64,000 nucleotides of DNA from JAHEEL01 sp942491345 (GTDB lineage Bacteria; Actinomycetota; Acidimicrobiia; Spongiisociales; UBA5794), in contig CALOAN010000020.1 of assembly GCA_942491345.1 (NCBI GenBank), positions 124,001 through 188,000 on the forward strand. Reading direction: 5' to 3'. Position 1 is the first letter of the stretch, and the number at the start of each line of letters is the position of its first letter. The position numbers were made by a program, and so were the translations under genes. Below, piece after piece: positions 43,801 through 51,400 of the stretch. The notes under the pieces were generated by a model. That model did not search any database and was not told the origin of the DNA. It saw nothing but the letters and a program-made list of their open reading frames with translations.

Positions 43801-44234
43801 TGAACGGTCCCCAGATCAAGGAGGTTCTTGAGCGCAGCTACCGCAACTGGTGGTGGTACAACCAGGGGTCTCCGTACGGTGGGTACTCGCACTACACGAC
43901 CTGCATGCTGGCAACCGATTCGGGGAACGTGATCACCTACACCGGCGACCTGGGAACAGAGCCGGACGGCAACAATGTGGCATCCCTCACGCTCGAGGGC
44001 GTCGCGGTGGACTTCACCGATGCCACTAAAACGTACAACGTGTCGTCGGTGAACTACGTGGCTGCGGGTTCGTGCAACTTCAACAACGCCGGTGAGACGA
44101 TCTGGCCCCTCGATCAGATCGTGGCCGACACGCAGTTCTACGTGCGGGACTCGGTGATCGACTACATCACGGCCGAGGGCACTATCGACCCGGCCGTCGA
44201 AGGGAGGTTGGTCTTCCCCGTGACAACTCCGTAG
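40875..44234 (+). CDS. Double-module secreted 5'-nucleotidase/2',3'-cyclic phosphodiesterase (UshA-like), frameshifted
   Basis: 1119 residues as an open frame. Module 1 has 'TLLHTNDFHGRLE', 'LLDAGDVYF' and 'FGNHEFD', then a C-terminal nucleotidase domain with 'FTNPGGLRADI' and 'GGQDGWTTF'. Module 2 repeats the set: 'LHTNDTHGVW', 'LLDAGDTFQGN', 'LGNHEFNFG' and a second C-terminal domain. Between about 41640 and 41850 the frame is wrong: adjacent frames give 'KKLSVDNYQLNTVTGAVTIEEIGDSM' and 'ITSAGVYSSLLKKL', the expected linker, so at least three indels lie there. With the signal peptide also displaced at 40857, the gene as written would not make a normal exported enzyme. Intact versions hydrolyse extracellular nucleotides to nucleosides. 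Confidence 0.85.
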   Translation: MTLLHTNDFHGRLETDYAGRGGSAYMASIINGIRDAVGGENVALLDAGDVYFAAPAISQLLMGESTIDIYNMMGYDVAAFGNHEFDKGQEELAERVAQSEFPWLGANVVLEGTDWDLPDWAEPYEILEMGSGHDAVKVGVLGLAGEETPEVTLIGTTEGLVFKDLTETILHYYDEVLSQADALVVLVHMGTADSGPYKGLETVAQELIDAGKPVDLMIGGHQHQALYEPVMIGDTAIVSAGYYGRWLGQVDVIDRQGGQEAVGGQLPAEHGDGCGDHRGDRRLDVRRCTRTAESPARASTAACSRSYEGVPRRLPPTTGRAAAGKLNALVNELVAQAGKKIDADAAESLAGDIEGYLTRPQADPDIAARIAYWAEVVAPIVNVEVAKTNIDLARDYNDESVVGDIVTDSMLWSADLYDDGELNGTVDVAFTNPGGLRADILIPDGASLPYPVTWGDTFNVLPFGNTLYMMDLTGAQIQDLLDQSATLYKGILQTSGSSYYWYNDTGDDAPSIWGAYGVEIGGEPLDRDEVYRVVTNDFLAGGQDGWTTFADGTNRWNTYYDMQEGFVEYVKMLEVIDIGDIPMERIVRLDDVVTMLHTNDTHGVWPETDYYGTPEGFAFLASLIKAERAQSPNVLLLDAGDTFQGNAFAQYFRNADPNPIAGGMNLLGYDAMTLGNHEFNFGPATFASMLGQVEAPILGTINLDDDGSYGFINDNVQDYINLEVNGKKVTIFGLTNPRVYRYELPTNIPGLTFYSGLEKGFEAVPQILAAEEPDVLVGLTHMGYSPDGDEIDSDVLLAEGVAGIDVIIGGHSHTFLDQSVMVDSELNPDGTLIAQAGRYATNLGKVSVGFIGDEIVTREGYLIPAGTLPVDSEMEAYLQPFLEELDAYTSTVIGQTTAPIDAVNAYTEETSGANVQADAAVYELTSNGIPVDFHLSGAMSNRLVADGATPASPVTLTVDDMYTLMPYENSLLVMEMNGPQIKEVLERSYRNWWWYNQGSPYGGYSHYTTCMLATDSGNVITYTGDLGTEPDGNNVASLTLEGVAVDFTDATKTYNVSSVNYVAAGSCNFNNAGETIWPLDQIVADTQFYVRDSVIDYITAEGTIDPAVEGRLVFPVTTP

Positions 44235-44268
44235 GTCCTACTAGCCGGTAGCCACCGGCACGGTCAGC

Positions 44269-44306
44269 ACCACCTCCCGCAGGGCGCCGTCCCGGCGGGA
44301 GGTGGT
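44269..44306 (+). terminator. Strong hairpin after the 5'-nucleotidase
   Basis: ACCACCTCCCGC (44269-44280) and GCGGGAGGTGGT (44295-44306) form a perfect 12-bp stem with a 14-base loop, 35 bases after the stop codon. Confidence 0.7.
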
Positions 44307-44416
44307 TCGTTGAGGACCGGGAGAACACCGTCGGGATTACCCCTATCCCATTGCAGGGATCGCGACGACAATGGGGGGCGAGACACTGCGACCTGTGCCT
44401 CGCGGGAGTTGATTGG

Positions 44417-44770
44417 ATGTCTCCGGTCGCCTGTCCGGACTGCCAACGCGAGATCACCGAGCTCAGTTCCGAGTGCCCCACGTGTGGCCCGACAGGGTCG
44501 GACGGTGCATCCGAACTGCGCCGGGATCCAACCGAGGAGCGCGGCCACTGCTCCGATGCGGTTGCCGCCCTCTTGCTCGCAATAGCGGCGCTGTTCATCT
44601 GGCCGTTGGCGATCCTCGCCGTGGTCTACGGCCTCGCCGCTCTGCGCACGCTTCGCGAACAGAAGGATCGATACGACGCTGCTCAGAAGGGCCGGTGGAT
44701 GGCCGTGACCGCCGTCGCTGTTTCCGCCGTCCTCGTCCCCTTCGTGGTCTACGGCGTCGTCTTCGTGTGA
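44417..44770 (+). CDS. Zinc-ribbon plus two-helix membrane protein (DUF4190-like)
   Basis: 117 residues. An N-terminal zinc ribbon 'CPDCQREITELSSECPTC' (four Cys) is followed by two hydrophobic helices, 'VAALLLAIAALFIWPLAILAVVYGLAAL' and 'MAVTAVAVSAVLVPFVVYGVVFV', as in DUF4190 proteins. The second half of the protein lies in the membrane. Function unknown. Confidence 0.7.
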   Translation: MSPVACPDCQREITELSSECPTCGPTGSDGASELRRDPTEERGHCSDAVAALLLAIAALFIWPLAILAVVYGLAALRTLREQKDRYDAAQKGRWMAVTAVAVSAVLVPFVVYGVVFV

Positions 44771-45043
44771 ACACATTGAAACAGCACCACACACATGTGA
44801 ACAAGCGCGGCGCAGCCATGGAAACTGCTGAATCCGATGGGGTTCTGACCGAAATCGGCCCCTCTTCGTTCCACCCGGGATGACCACCGCGATGACTCTG
44901 GGGAACGATTGAGCCTTGATCTTCGTTTGTTGTGTCACAGTCGACTCACGGCGCTCGAGGCGGGTTGAGTTCTGTGCAGGGAGGCCGAGCATGCTGGCGC
45001 AGGCCGCCGTCGTACACACAATCTATGACCCGATCATTCGGAG

Positions 45044-46201
45044 TTGGGTCTGAGCGGCCCGGGCACCGCGCTCGCGGACCGTCCCGAAACGGACGTTCGG
45101 GACGATCCGGACGCACCGGATGTGGCGCCCCCTGCGCCGTATTCGTCCGTGCTCGGTGGTCTGGTGATTCTCCCGTGGGCCGGCATCAAGCGTCTCTGGC
45201 GCGGACGTGCGCCGCTCCAGGATGCGGAACGACGGGAGGTCATCGACCAGCTGTTCCCGCGTGGGATGCCACGACGGCAGTTCTTCACCCGTTTCGTCTC
45301 ACTGATGATGCTGTCCACGGCGATCGCCGTCTTCGGTATCCTCGGGGATTCCACGGCGGTCGTCATCGGAGCGATGCTCGTTGCGCCCCTCATGTTCCCG
45401 GTTCTCGGTGTAGCCGCGGCGATCGTGATGGGTTGGCCGCGCAGGGTCGTGAGTCGTGCCCTGCTTGTTGCTGCAGGTTCGCTGCTTGCGGTCCTGCTCG
45501 CCGCGCTGATCTCGTTTCTGATTCCCGGGATGGATACCCCGCTCCCGGCAGAGCTGATGGCTCGAACCTCACCGAACCTCCTCGACCTTGGCATCGCCCT
45601 CGCCGCCGGGGCCGCAGGTGCGTACGGCCAGGTCAGGCGCCACGCCTCCGATGTACTCACCGGGGTCGCGGTCGCCGTTGCTCTCGTTCCGCCGCTTGCC
45701 GTCGTGGGCATCACCCTGCAACTCACAGAGTGGCAGCTTGCACTCGGGGCGACGCTGCTCTTCCTCGCCAACGTGGTGGGCATAGTCATCGCTGCATCGG
45801 CGACGTTCCTCGCCGCGGGATTCGTGCCCGGCCGGAACCCGCTGAAGGGACATACCCAGATCCTGCGAGGTGTGAGCTGGGCTGCCATTGCGACGATTAT
45901 CGTCGTGCTCCCGATGCAGTTCGGCCGCGGGGCCGTCCTTCCGCAGTCCGATCCGACGAACGAGGTCACTGCCGTCGTCGAGGAATACGTGTCAGAGCGA
46001 GGCTCCGCGACGGAAGTGGTCGATGTGGAGGTCGAGGTCGACGACGGATTCACGAAGGTCGACGTTGTCGTAGCCAGTTCGATTGACGCTGTCGCCGTCG
46101 ATTCGCTCGCTGAGGACCTCGCAGAACACCTGTCATCACCCGTACAGCTGCGCCTCCTCCTCGTCTCAGCGGAGACCGATCGCGCCACCGTCGTGCCGTA
46201 G
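45044..46201 (+). CDS. DUF389 (TIGR00341) integral membrane protein
   Basis: 385 residues. A cytoplasmic start is followed by multiple helices containing 'DSTAVVIGAMLVAPLMFPVLGVAAAIVMG' and 'GVAVAVALVPPLAVVGITLQLTEW', the signature of the DUF389 family. The last 90 residues form a soluble acidic alpha/beta domain. TTG 45044 is the first start after an in-frame stop at 45026; a slightly later start is possible. Transport function is suspected for the family but not established. Confidence 0.8.
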   Translation: MGLSGPGTALADRPETDVRDDPDAPDVAPPAPYSSVLGGLVILPWAGIKRLWRGRAPLQDAERREVIDQLFPRGMPRRQFFTRFVSLMMLSTAIAVFGILGDSTAVVIGAMLVAPLMFPVLGVAAAIVMGWPRRVVSRALLVAAGSLLAVLLAALISFLIPGMDTPLPAELMARTSPNLLDLGIALAAGAAGAYGQVRRHASDVLTGVAVAVALVPPLAVVGITLQLTEWQLALGATLLFLANVVGIVIAASATFLAAGFVPGRNPLKGHTQILRGVSWAAIATIIVVLPMQFGRGAVLPQSDPTNEVTAVVEEYVSERGSATEVVDVEVEVDDGFTKVDVVVASSIDAVAVDSLAEDLAEHLSSPVQLRLLLVSAETDRATVVP

Positions 46202-46301
46202 ACGGCGGAGGATTGCGTTCGGTATGTCGGCGGTTGGGATCTGCCGCCGTGTGCCCGTCCGGAGCTCTCCGCGACCCAGGTCTGGGTTCCGACAACAGCG
46301 C

Positions 46302-46349
46302 TTGACATCCTCTTGACATCGCGCCCCCTCCTTTTGACCGGCTCTTGAC
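46302..46349. promoter_or_regulatory. Four TTGAC repeats spaced 11-21-11
   Basis: TTGAC begins at 46302, 46313, 46334 and 46345. Each copy is preceded by T or C-T and sits on the same face of the helix. The array ends about 100 bases before the ATG at 46448. Eleven-base direct repeats are how OmpR/PhoB-family response regulators bind. TTGACA also equals a -35 hexamer, but no -10 is found 16-18 bases after any copy. Confidence 0.55.
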
Positions 46350-46447
46350 GCGAGGGGGAGATGGTGGGGTCGTCAGCAAGTACCGGCCCCAACCGACCCG
46401 CGGCAGAAGGCACCGGGGCGGCGAGTCGGAGAGGAGGAAGAAGGACC

Positions 46448-47182
46448 ATGACCCTCACATCCACAGGACCCAGCGGGTTCCACATCAGGCCCATCGTCAC
46501 GGTGCTCGCCGTCGTTGCGTTCGTGGCAGGCGTCTACGCGATCAGTCAGCAGATTCTGACCGACACGCAACCGAGCACTCCCGCAGCAACCGAGGCCGTC
46601 GCCGAGACCGCTGAGCCGTATACCGGCCCGAGCGGACTGTCGGAGGCCTACGCAGCCGGCAAGCTCGATGCAGGATTGAATCCGACCTTGAGCGAGCCGT
46701 TTGTTGGAACCACTCCGGCACCCGAGACGGTCGTGATCGCGGGGCAGGGCAGCCTCTACGACGCTCTGATCGAGGGCAAGTACGACGTGGACTTCCTCTC
46801 GGGGGCTTCCGGGGCGCAATATGTTCTCGTTCCTGAGGCGGCAACCGGTACGAGCGGATCGTCCGAAGCGTTCGCCGCGGGCAAGTTCGATGCCGGGTTG
46901 GTCCCGGAACCGAGTGCGACGCTTGCTGCGCGTGAGCCTGTTTCTGAGGTCGTTGTGATCGCGGGGCAGGGCAGTCTGTACGACGCCTTGATCAAGGGCA
47001 AGTACGACCTCGACTTCTCGCCGGGAGATCCGGCCGTGCAGTACGTTCTCATCCCGGCGGCGGCAACCGGTACCGGCAGCCAACTCATTGAAGGGTTGGG
47101 GGACGGGACGTTCGCTGAACGGTCCCCCGCTTCGAACGCCGCAGGTGATACGCCGACTGTCTCGGGAGGACCACAGGAGTAG
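46448..47182 (+). CDS. Membrane-anchored protein of duplicated 74-residue modules
   Basis: 244 residues. One N-terminal transmembrane helix (about 14-32), a Thr/Ala-rich spacer, then two modules with exact period 74: 'SEAYAAGKLDAGL' (65-77) and 'SEAFAAGKFDAGL' (139-151); 'VVIAGQGSLYDALIEGKYD' (95-113) and 'VVIAGQGSLYDALIKGKYD' (169-187). Each module thus contains two 'A..xGK.D' mini-helices, four in all, with a partial fifth near 213-222. No known family recognised. GGAGGAAGAAGGA before ATG 46448 is a strong ribosome site. Confidence 0.72.
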   Translation: MTLTSTGPSGFHIRPIVTVLAVVAFVAGVYAISQQILTDTQPSTPAATEAVAETAEPYTGPSGLSEAYAAGKLDAGLNPTLSEPFVGTTPAPETVVIAGQGSLYDALIEGKYDVDFLSGASGAQYVLVPEAATGTSGSSEAFAAGKFDAGLVPEPSATLAAREPVSEVVVIAGQGSLYDALIKGKYDLDFSPGDPAVQYVLIPAAATGTGSQLIEGLGDGTFAERSPASNAAGDTPTVSGGPQE

Positions 47183-47195
47183 CAGCCAGACCCCA

Positions 47196-47227
47196 TTGGG
47201 GCTCCCGGCGATGACCGGGAGCCCCAA
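47196..47227 (+). terminator. Perfect 13-bp hairpin
   Basis: TTGGGGCTCCCGG and CCGGGAGCCCCAA pair with a 6-base loop, 14 bases after the stop of the duplicated-module gene. No T run follows. Confidence 0.7.
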
Positions 47228-47273
47228 CGCGCGGCAGGGCGTCTGGGGGGCTCGCCTGTGAGATACTCCCTCG

Positions 47274-47645
47274 ATGTCGATTCTCGGATTGCACCATGTC
47301 CAGATGGCGATGCCACCGGGCCGAGAAGAGGATGCCACGGCCTTCTACGAGGGCCTGCTCGGGATTCCGCGGGTCGAGAAGCCACCGAATCTCGAGGCAC
47401 GCGGCGGGTGTTGGTTCGAGTCCGACTCGACGCGCGTCCACCTCGGTGTGGAGGAGGGATTCTCGCCGGCTCGGAAGGCGCACCCGGCTCTCCTCGTCGC
47501 AGACTTGGAGGCCCTACGACTGAGGTTGCAGGGCGCCGGCGTCGTGGTCGTCGATGACGAGCCGCTGCCCGGGTTTGACCGGTTCTACGCCTATGACCCG
47601 TTCGGCAATCGCGTGGAGCTGCTCTCGCCTCTCATGCGAGAGTAG
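47274..47645 (+). CDS. VOC (glyoxalase-fold) protein
   Basis: 123 residues: 'LGLHHVQMAMPPGREEDATAFYEGLLGIPRVEKP' and 'FYAYDPFGNRVELLSP', including the His and Glu positions typical of metal-binding VOC enzymes. Activity unknown. The preceding terminator isolates it. Confidence 0.83.
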   Translation: MSILGLHHVQMAMPPGREEDATAFYEGLLGIPRVEKPPNLEARGGCWFESDSTRVHLGVEEGFSPARKAHPALLVADLEALRLRLQGAGVVVVDDEPLPGFDRFYAYDPFGNRVELLSPLMRE

Positions 47646-47673
47646 AGCCTCCTGACCCGTCGGTGGACCGGCA

Positions 47674-47979
47674 TCAGGAGCTCTCGAGGTGAGAGCGAAG
47701 ACGTTCGAGCGCGTCGTTCCACAGCCTTGCCCGCTGAGTCAACCGCCTCATCGAGCGGTTCCTTCTCGTGCCGGTACCTGGTCTCTCGCCCAACCCTGGA
47801 CGATGAGACCAGTCCGGCGCTCTCCAGCTCAGCGAAGTGTCGCGAAACGGCCTGACGACTGATGGGCAGCCTCCGAGCGTATTCCGTGGCAGTGCCTGAG
47901 CCTTCAGACGAGAGCCATTCGAGAAGGGTCTGGCGGGTCGCGGGTCCGCGAGCGCTCCGAAGACTTCGTGGACTGCCAA
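47674..47979 (-). pseudogene. ArsR-family transcriptional regulator with frameshifts
   Basis: Read across frames: 'VHEVFGALADP', then 'RQTLLEWLSSEG', 'ATEYARRLPISRQAVSRHFAELESAGLV' and 'GRETRYR', then back to the first frame for 'LTQRARLWNDALERLRSHLESS'. This is a complete ArsR winged helix. A two-base insertion follows GACCCG near 47944 and a second shift lies near the C-terminal end. TTG start at 47979 after GGGAGG, overlapping the end of the SRPBCC gene region as in many ArsR/SRPBCC pairs. Confidence 0.75.
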
Positions 47980-47981
47980 CG

Positions 47982-48437
47982 TCAACCTCCCGTATCCACT
48001 GCCAGGTAGGTGATCAGATCTGCAAGTTCCGAGTCCCACCCGCCTGAGTTGGCGTCGATCGCCCGCTGGTACCCGTCGCCGGTGAGTTTCGTGAAGCCAG
48101 ATTCAACCATCGTGAGGCGGGTTCCGGAATCCAAGGGCTCGAGCGCCATCTCCACCAGCCGTGCCGTGCTCTCGTCGTACGGCGTATTGGATTGGGACGC
48201 CCACCTGTATGAGAACTTGTAGGGCCTATCTACCTCCACCACAACCGCTTCGAACGCATCGCCGTACGGTCGGACTCCATCTCTACAAACACCGACGACG
48301 ACATAGCCCGCCTCGTCGAAGCCTCCGGTGCTGACCACCCGGCAGCCGCGAGGTTGTTGGCGGTCGACGCGCGGCCCCGCAAACACCTGCTCAGAGCAGA
48401 AGTGCCGCTGGTACCGTTTCTGGAGGGAGGCAGGCAT
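47982..48437 (-). CDS. AHSA1/SRPBCC-family protein, N-terminally degraded
   Basis: 151 residues as open. 'FDEAGYVVV', 'VVVEVDRPYKFSYRWA' and 'GTRLTMVESGFTKLTGDGYQRAIDANSGGWDSELADLITYL' are the second half of an AHSA1-type SRPBCC domain. The expected first strand ('P..VW..LTDP') is missing and the first 60 residues look out of frame. The gene abuts the start of the divergent cyclase, so it may be 5'-truncated. Confidence 0.6.
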   Translation of the reverse strand: MPASLQKRYQRHFCSEQVFAGPRVDRQQPRGCRVVSTGGFDEAGYVVVGVCRDGVRPYGDAFEAVVVEVDRPYKFSYRWASQSNTPYDESTARLVEMALEPLDSGTRLTMVESGFTKLTGDGYQRAIDANSGGWDSELADLITYLAVDTGG

Positions 48438-48439
48438 CG

Positions 48440-51400
48440 ATGACTTCGACAATTGAGTCCGTCGCGTCGTTCGATCGATATGTGCCCCGCATCGCCACGA
48501 ACTGGGATGTGGATGCTCCCGGTCGGCGATGGCAGGAACTCGACGCAACCCTGTGCTTCGTCGACATCTCCGGATTCACGAACCTCTCAGAGAAGCTCGC
48601 GCAGCGAGGCCGTATCGGAGCCGAGGAGCTCACAGCGGTCCTCAACCTCGTGTTCGCCAACATGCTCGAGATCGCCTACTTCCAGGGTGGCAGCCTGCTC
48701 AAGTTCGGCGGCGACGCACTGCTGCTCATGTTCACGGGGTACGACCACGCAACGAGAGCCGCCAGCGCCGCGGTCGAGATGCGGACGGCGCTACGTGCAT
48801 CAACAGAGAGTCCGACCGCTGCCGGTCGTGTTCGTCTGCGAATGTCGGTCGGCATTCACAGCGGTCCCATCCATATCTTTCGAGCTGGATCGATTCATCA
48901 AGAACTTGTCATCGCGGGCGTCGGCGGAACGACAACCACAGCAATGGAGAAGGTGGCCGGCCCCGGCGAGATCCTCGTGAGCGCGGGAACTCGCGAACGA
49001 GTGCCGGCGGATGCGATCGGCAGCTCCAAGGGTGCCGGGTGGCTTCTGCGGTGGCGGAAGGCGCACTGCATCGCTCCCGGGCCCGTCTCGCGTGACGCTC
49101 GCGACCCTGAGAGTCTCAAAGCGTGGGTGCCGGTGGGGCTGCGGGAGTACCTGGGAGCGGGGGACACGGAGCCCGAGCATCGGATTGCGAGCGTGGGCTT
49201 CGTCCGCTTCTGCGGCGTTGATCAGCGGCTCGCGGACGAGGGCGCCGACTGGGTGGCCGAGGCAATCGACGACACCATGGGCCTCATTCAGTCAGCCGCC
49301 GCAGAAGAGGACGTTACGTTCCTCGGAACCGACATCAACGAGGACGGGGGGAAGGCGATTCTCGTGGCCGGGGCCCCGGTTGCCCGGGACGGTGATGAGG
49401 CACGTCTCCTGCGAGCGGTCCGTGCTATTGCAGATGCGCCCGCACCGCTTGACCTTCATTTCGGTGTGAACCGCGGTCATGTGTTCACCGGCGAAGTTGG
49501 GACCGAGTTTCGGGCTACCTATACGGTGATGGGCGACACGGTTAACGTTGCTGCTCGGCTCATGGCCGCTGCGCATGCACGGTCTATCTACGCCACGCCC
49601 GGTGTCCTAGATCAGTCGGGCACGCTGTTCGCCGCAACCGCCCTTCCGCCGCTCCGGGTAAAGGGGAAGGCCGAACCGCTGACCGCCTACGCCGTCGGAG
49701 AGGAGCTCGGCGATCGAACGTTCGAAGCTCACGATGAGCTGCCCTTCGTCGGGCGGAGTGCTCAATTGGCGGATCTGCGTGCAGTGCTCAGTTCGGTTGG
49801 CGGCGCTTCGGGCTCTGTTGTGAAAGTGATCGGTGATGCAGGCAGCGGCAAGAGTCGGCTGGTGCGACAGGCGCTGGTCGAGTTTCCGGATCTGCCGACG
49901 ATCACCATTCGTGCAGAGCCGTACGGTTCAACTACGCCGTACCGTGCATGGCGGGATCCGATCCGTGGGATCCTCGGCATCGAGCGGTCCTCGAACGAGG
50001 AGATGGCGCGTGCCCTCGAGGGTCGGGTCGCCGACATCGCCCCGGACTTGTTGGCCGTGCTCCCGTTGATAGCCGACGTGACCCACATCGACGTTCCCGA
50101 CACTCCGGAAGTCGCTGAGATCGAACCGAAGTTCCGTCAGGATCGCCTCGTTGCTTCGGTCGTGTCGCTGCTCGATCGCCTTGTCACACAGTCAGTGGTC
50201 CTCGAGGTTGAAGACGCTCAATGGATGGATGAAGCGTCATCGCACCTTCTTGGCCACCTCGCTCAGACGATTGGCGAGCGTCCCTGGGCGCTGGTGGTGA
50301 CCCGAAGGGGTGACTCCGGTGGCTTCCTGCCGGACGAAGGCCGCGTGATCACCGTCCGGAACCTCTCCCCGGTTGAAACCGAGCAGCTCGTGAACGCTGC
50401 CACACCTGCGACCCCACTCCACCCGAAGGACGTCAAGGCGATCTGTGCTCGTACCGGGGGTAATCCGCTGTTCATCGAGGAGCTGCTGCGGGTTGTGACC
50501 GAGACCGGGAGCGCCGACGAGTTGCCGGACTCGATTGGCTCCCTTCTCAGCGCCAGTATCGATGCTCTCCCGTTCCTCGCGCGGCGGGTCCTCAGGTACA
50601 CGTCGGTGCTTGGGCGGACCTTCCGAGCGTCGATGGCCAAAGCCATCCTCGCCGACGAGACACTCGCACTTGACGAAGCGACGCGCAGTGTTCTGGGCGA
50701 CTTCATCGAGGACGGTGGGCATGGCGTTCTTCGATTCCGCAATGCGATGGTGCGCGATGTGGCGTATGACGGACTCTCCTACCGTCGCCGTGAGGACCTG
50801 CACCGCAGGGCTGCCCGGGCGATCGCCGAAGCCTCACATGGGAATCCCGATGATGTAGCGGACCAACTGGCGATGCACTACTCGCTCGGCAACGACCATG
50901 CGAATACTTGGCGGTACGCCCGGGTTGCTGCGGCGCGCGCCATGAGGTCGTACTCCAACACCGAGGCAGCCGCCCAGCTTGAACGGGCGCTCGGCGCCGC
51001 ACGTCGCCTCCCCGATGTGCCGGCCCAGGAGAGGTCGACGACGTGGGCTCAACTCGGCGACGTCAGGGAGCGCGCCGGCTTGTTCGACACCGCGCTCGAG
51101 GCCTACCGACGAAGCTCCAAGCTGATCGACAATGATCCGGTCGCTCAGGCCGAGCTCCTCCTGAAGCGAGCGTGGGTGCGCGAGCGCGCCGGTACCTACT
51201 CAATTGCTCTGAGGGAAGCGACCAAAGCTCGCCGGGTTGCCGCGACTGCAAACGATGCATCTGATACCTACCGGATTGCCGCGAACGCGTCTGCATTCCA
51301 AGCGCTCGTGAGACTGCGGCAGGGGAAACTGAAGGACGCGCTCGCACGCGCCCAGGCCGCTCTCACCGAAGCAGACCGAGTGGGGGAGAAGGCCGCCACG

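Noticed and set aside
44818..44883. 21-codon ORF METAESDGV...
   Set aside because: No ribosome site close to the ATG, and too short to judge without comparative data.
46302..46367. Ordinary sigma-70 promoter from TTGACA
   Set aside because: No TANNNT-type -10 element lies 16-18 bases downstream of any of the TTGAC copies, and four evenly phased copies are more than a promoter needs.
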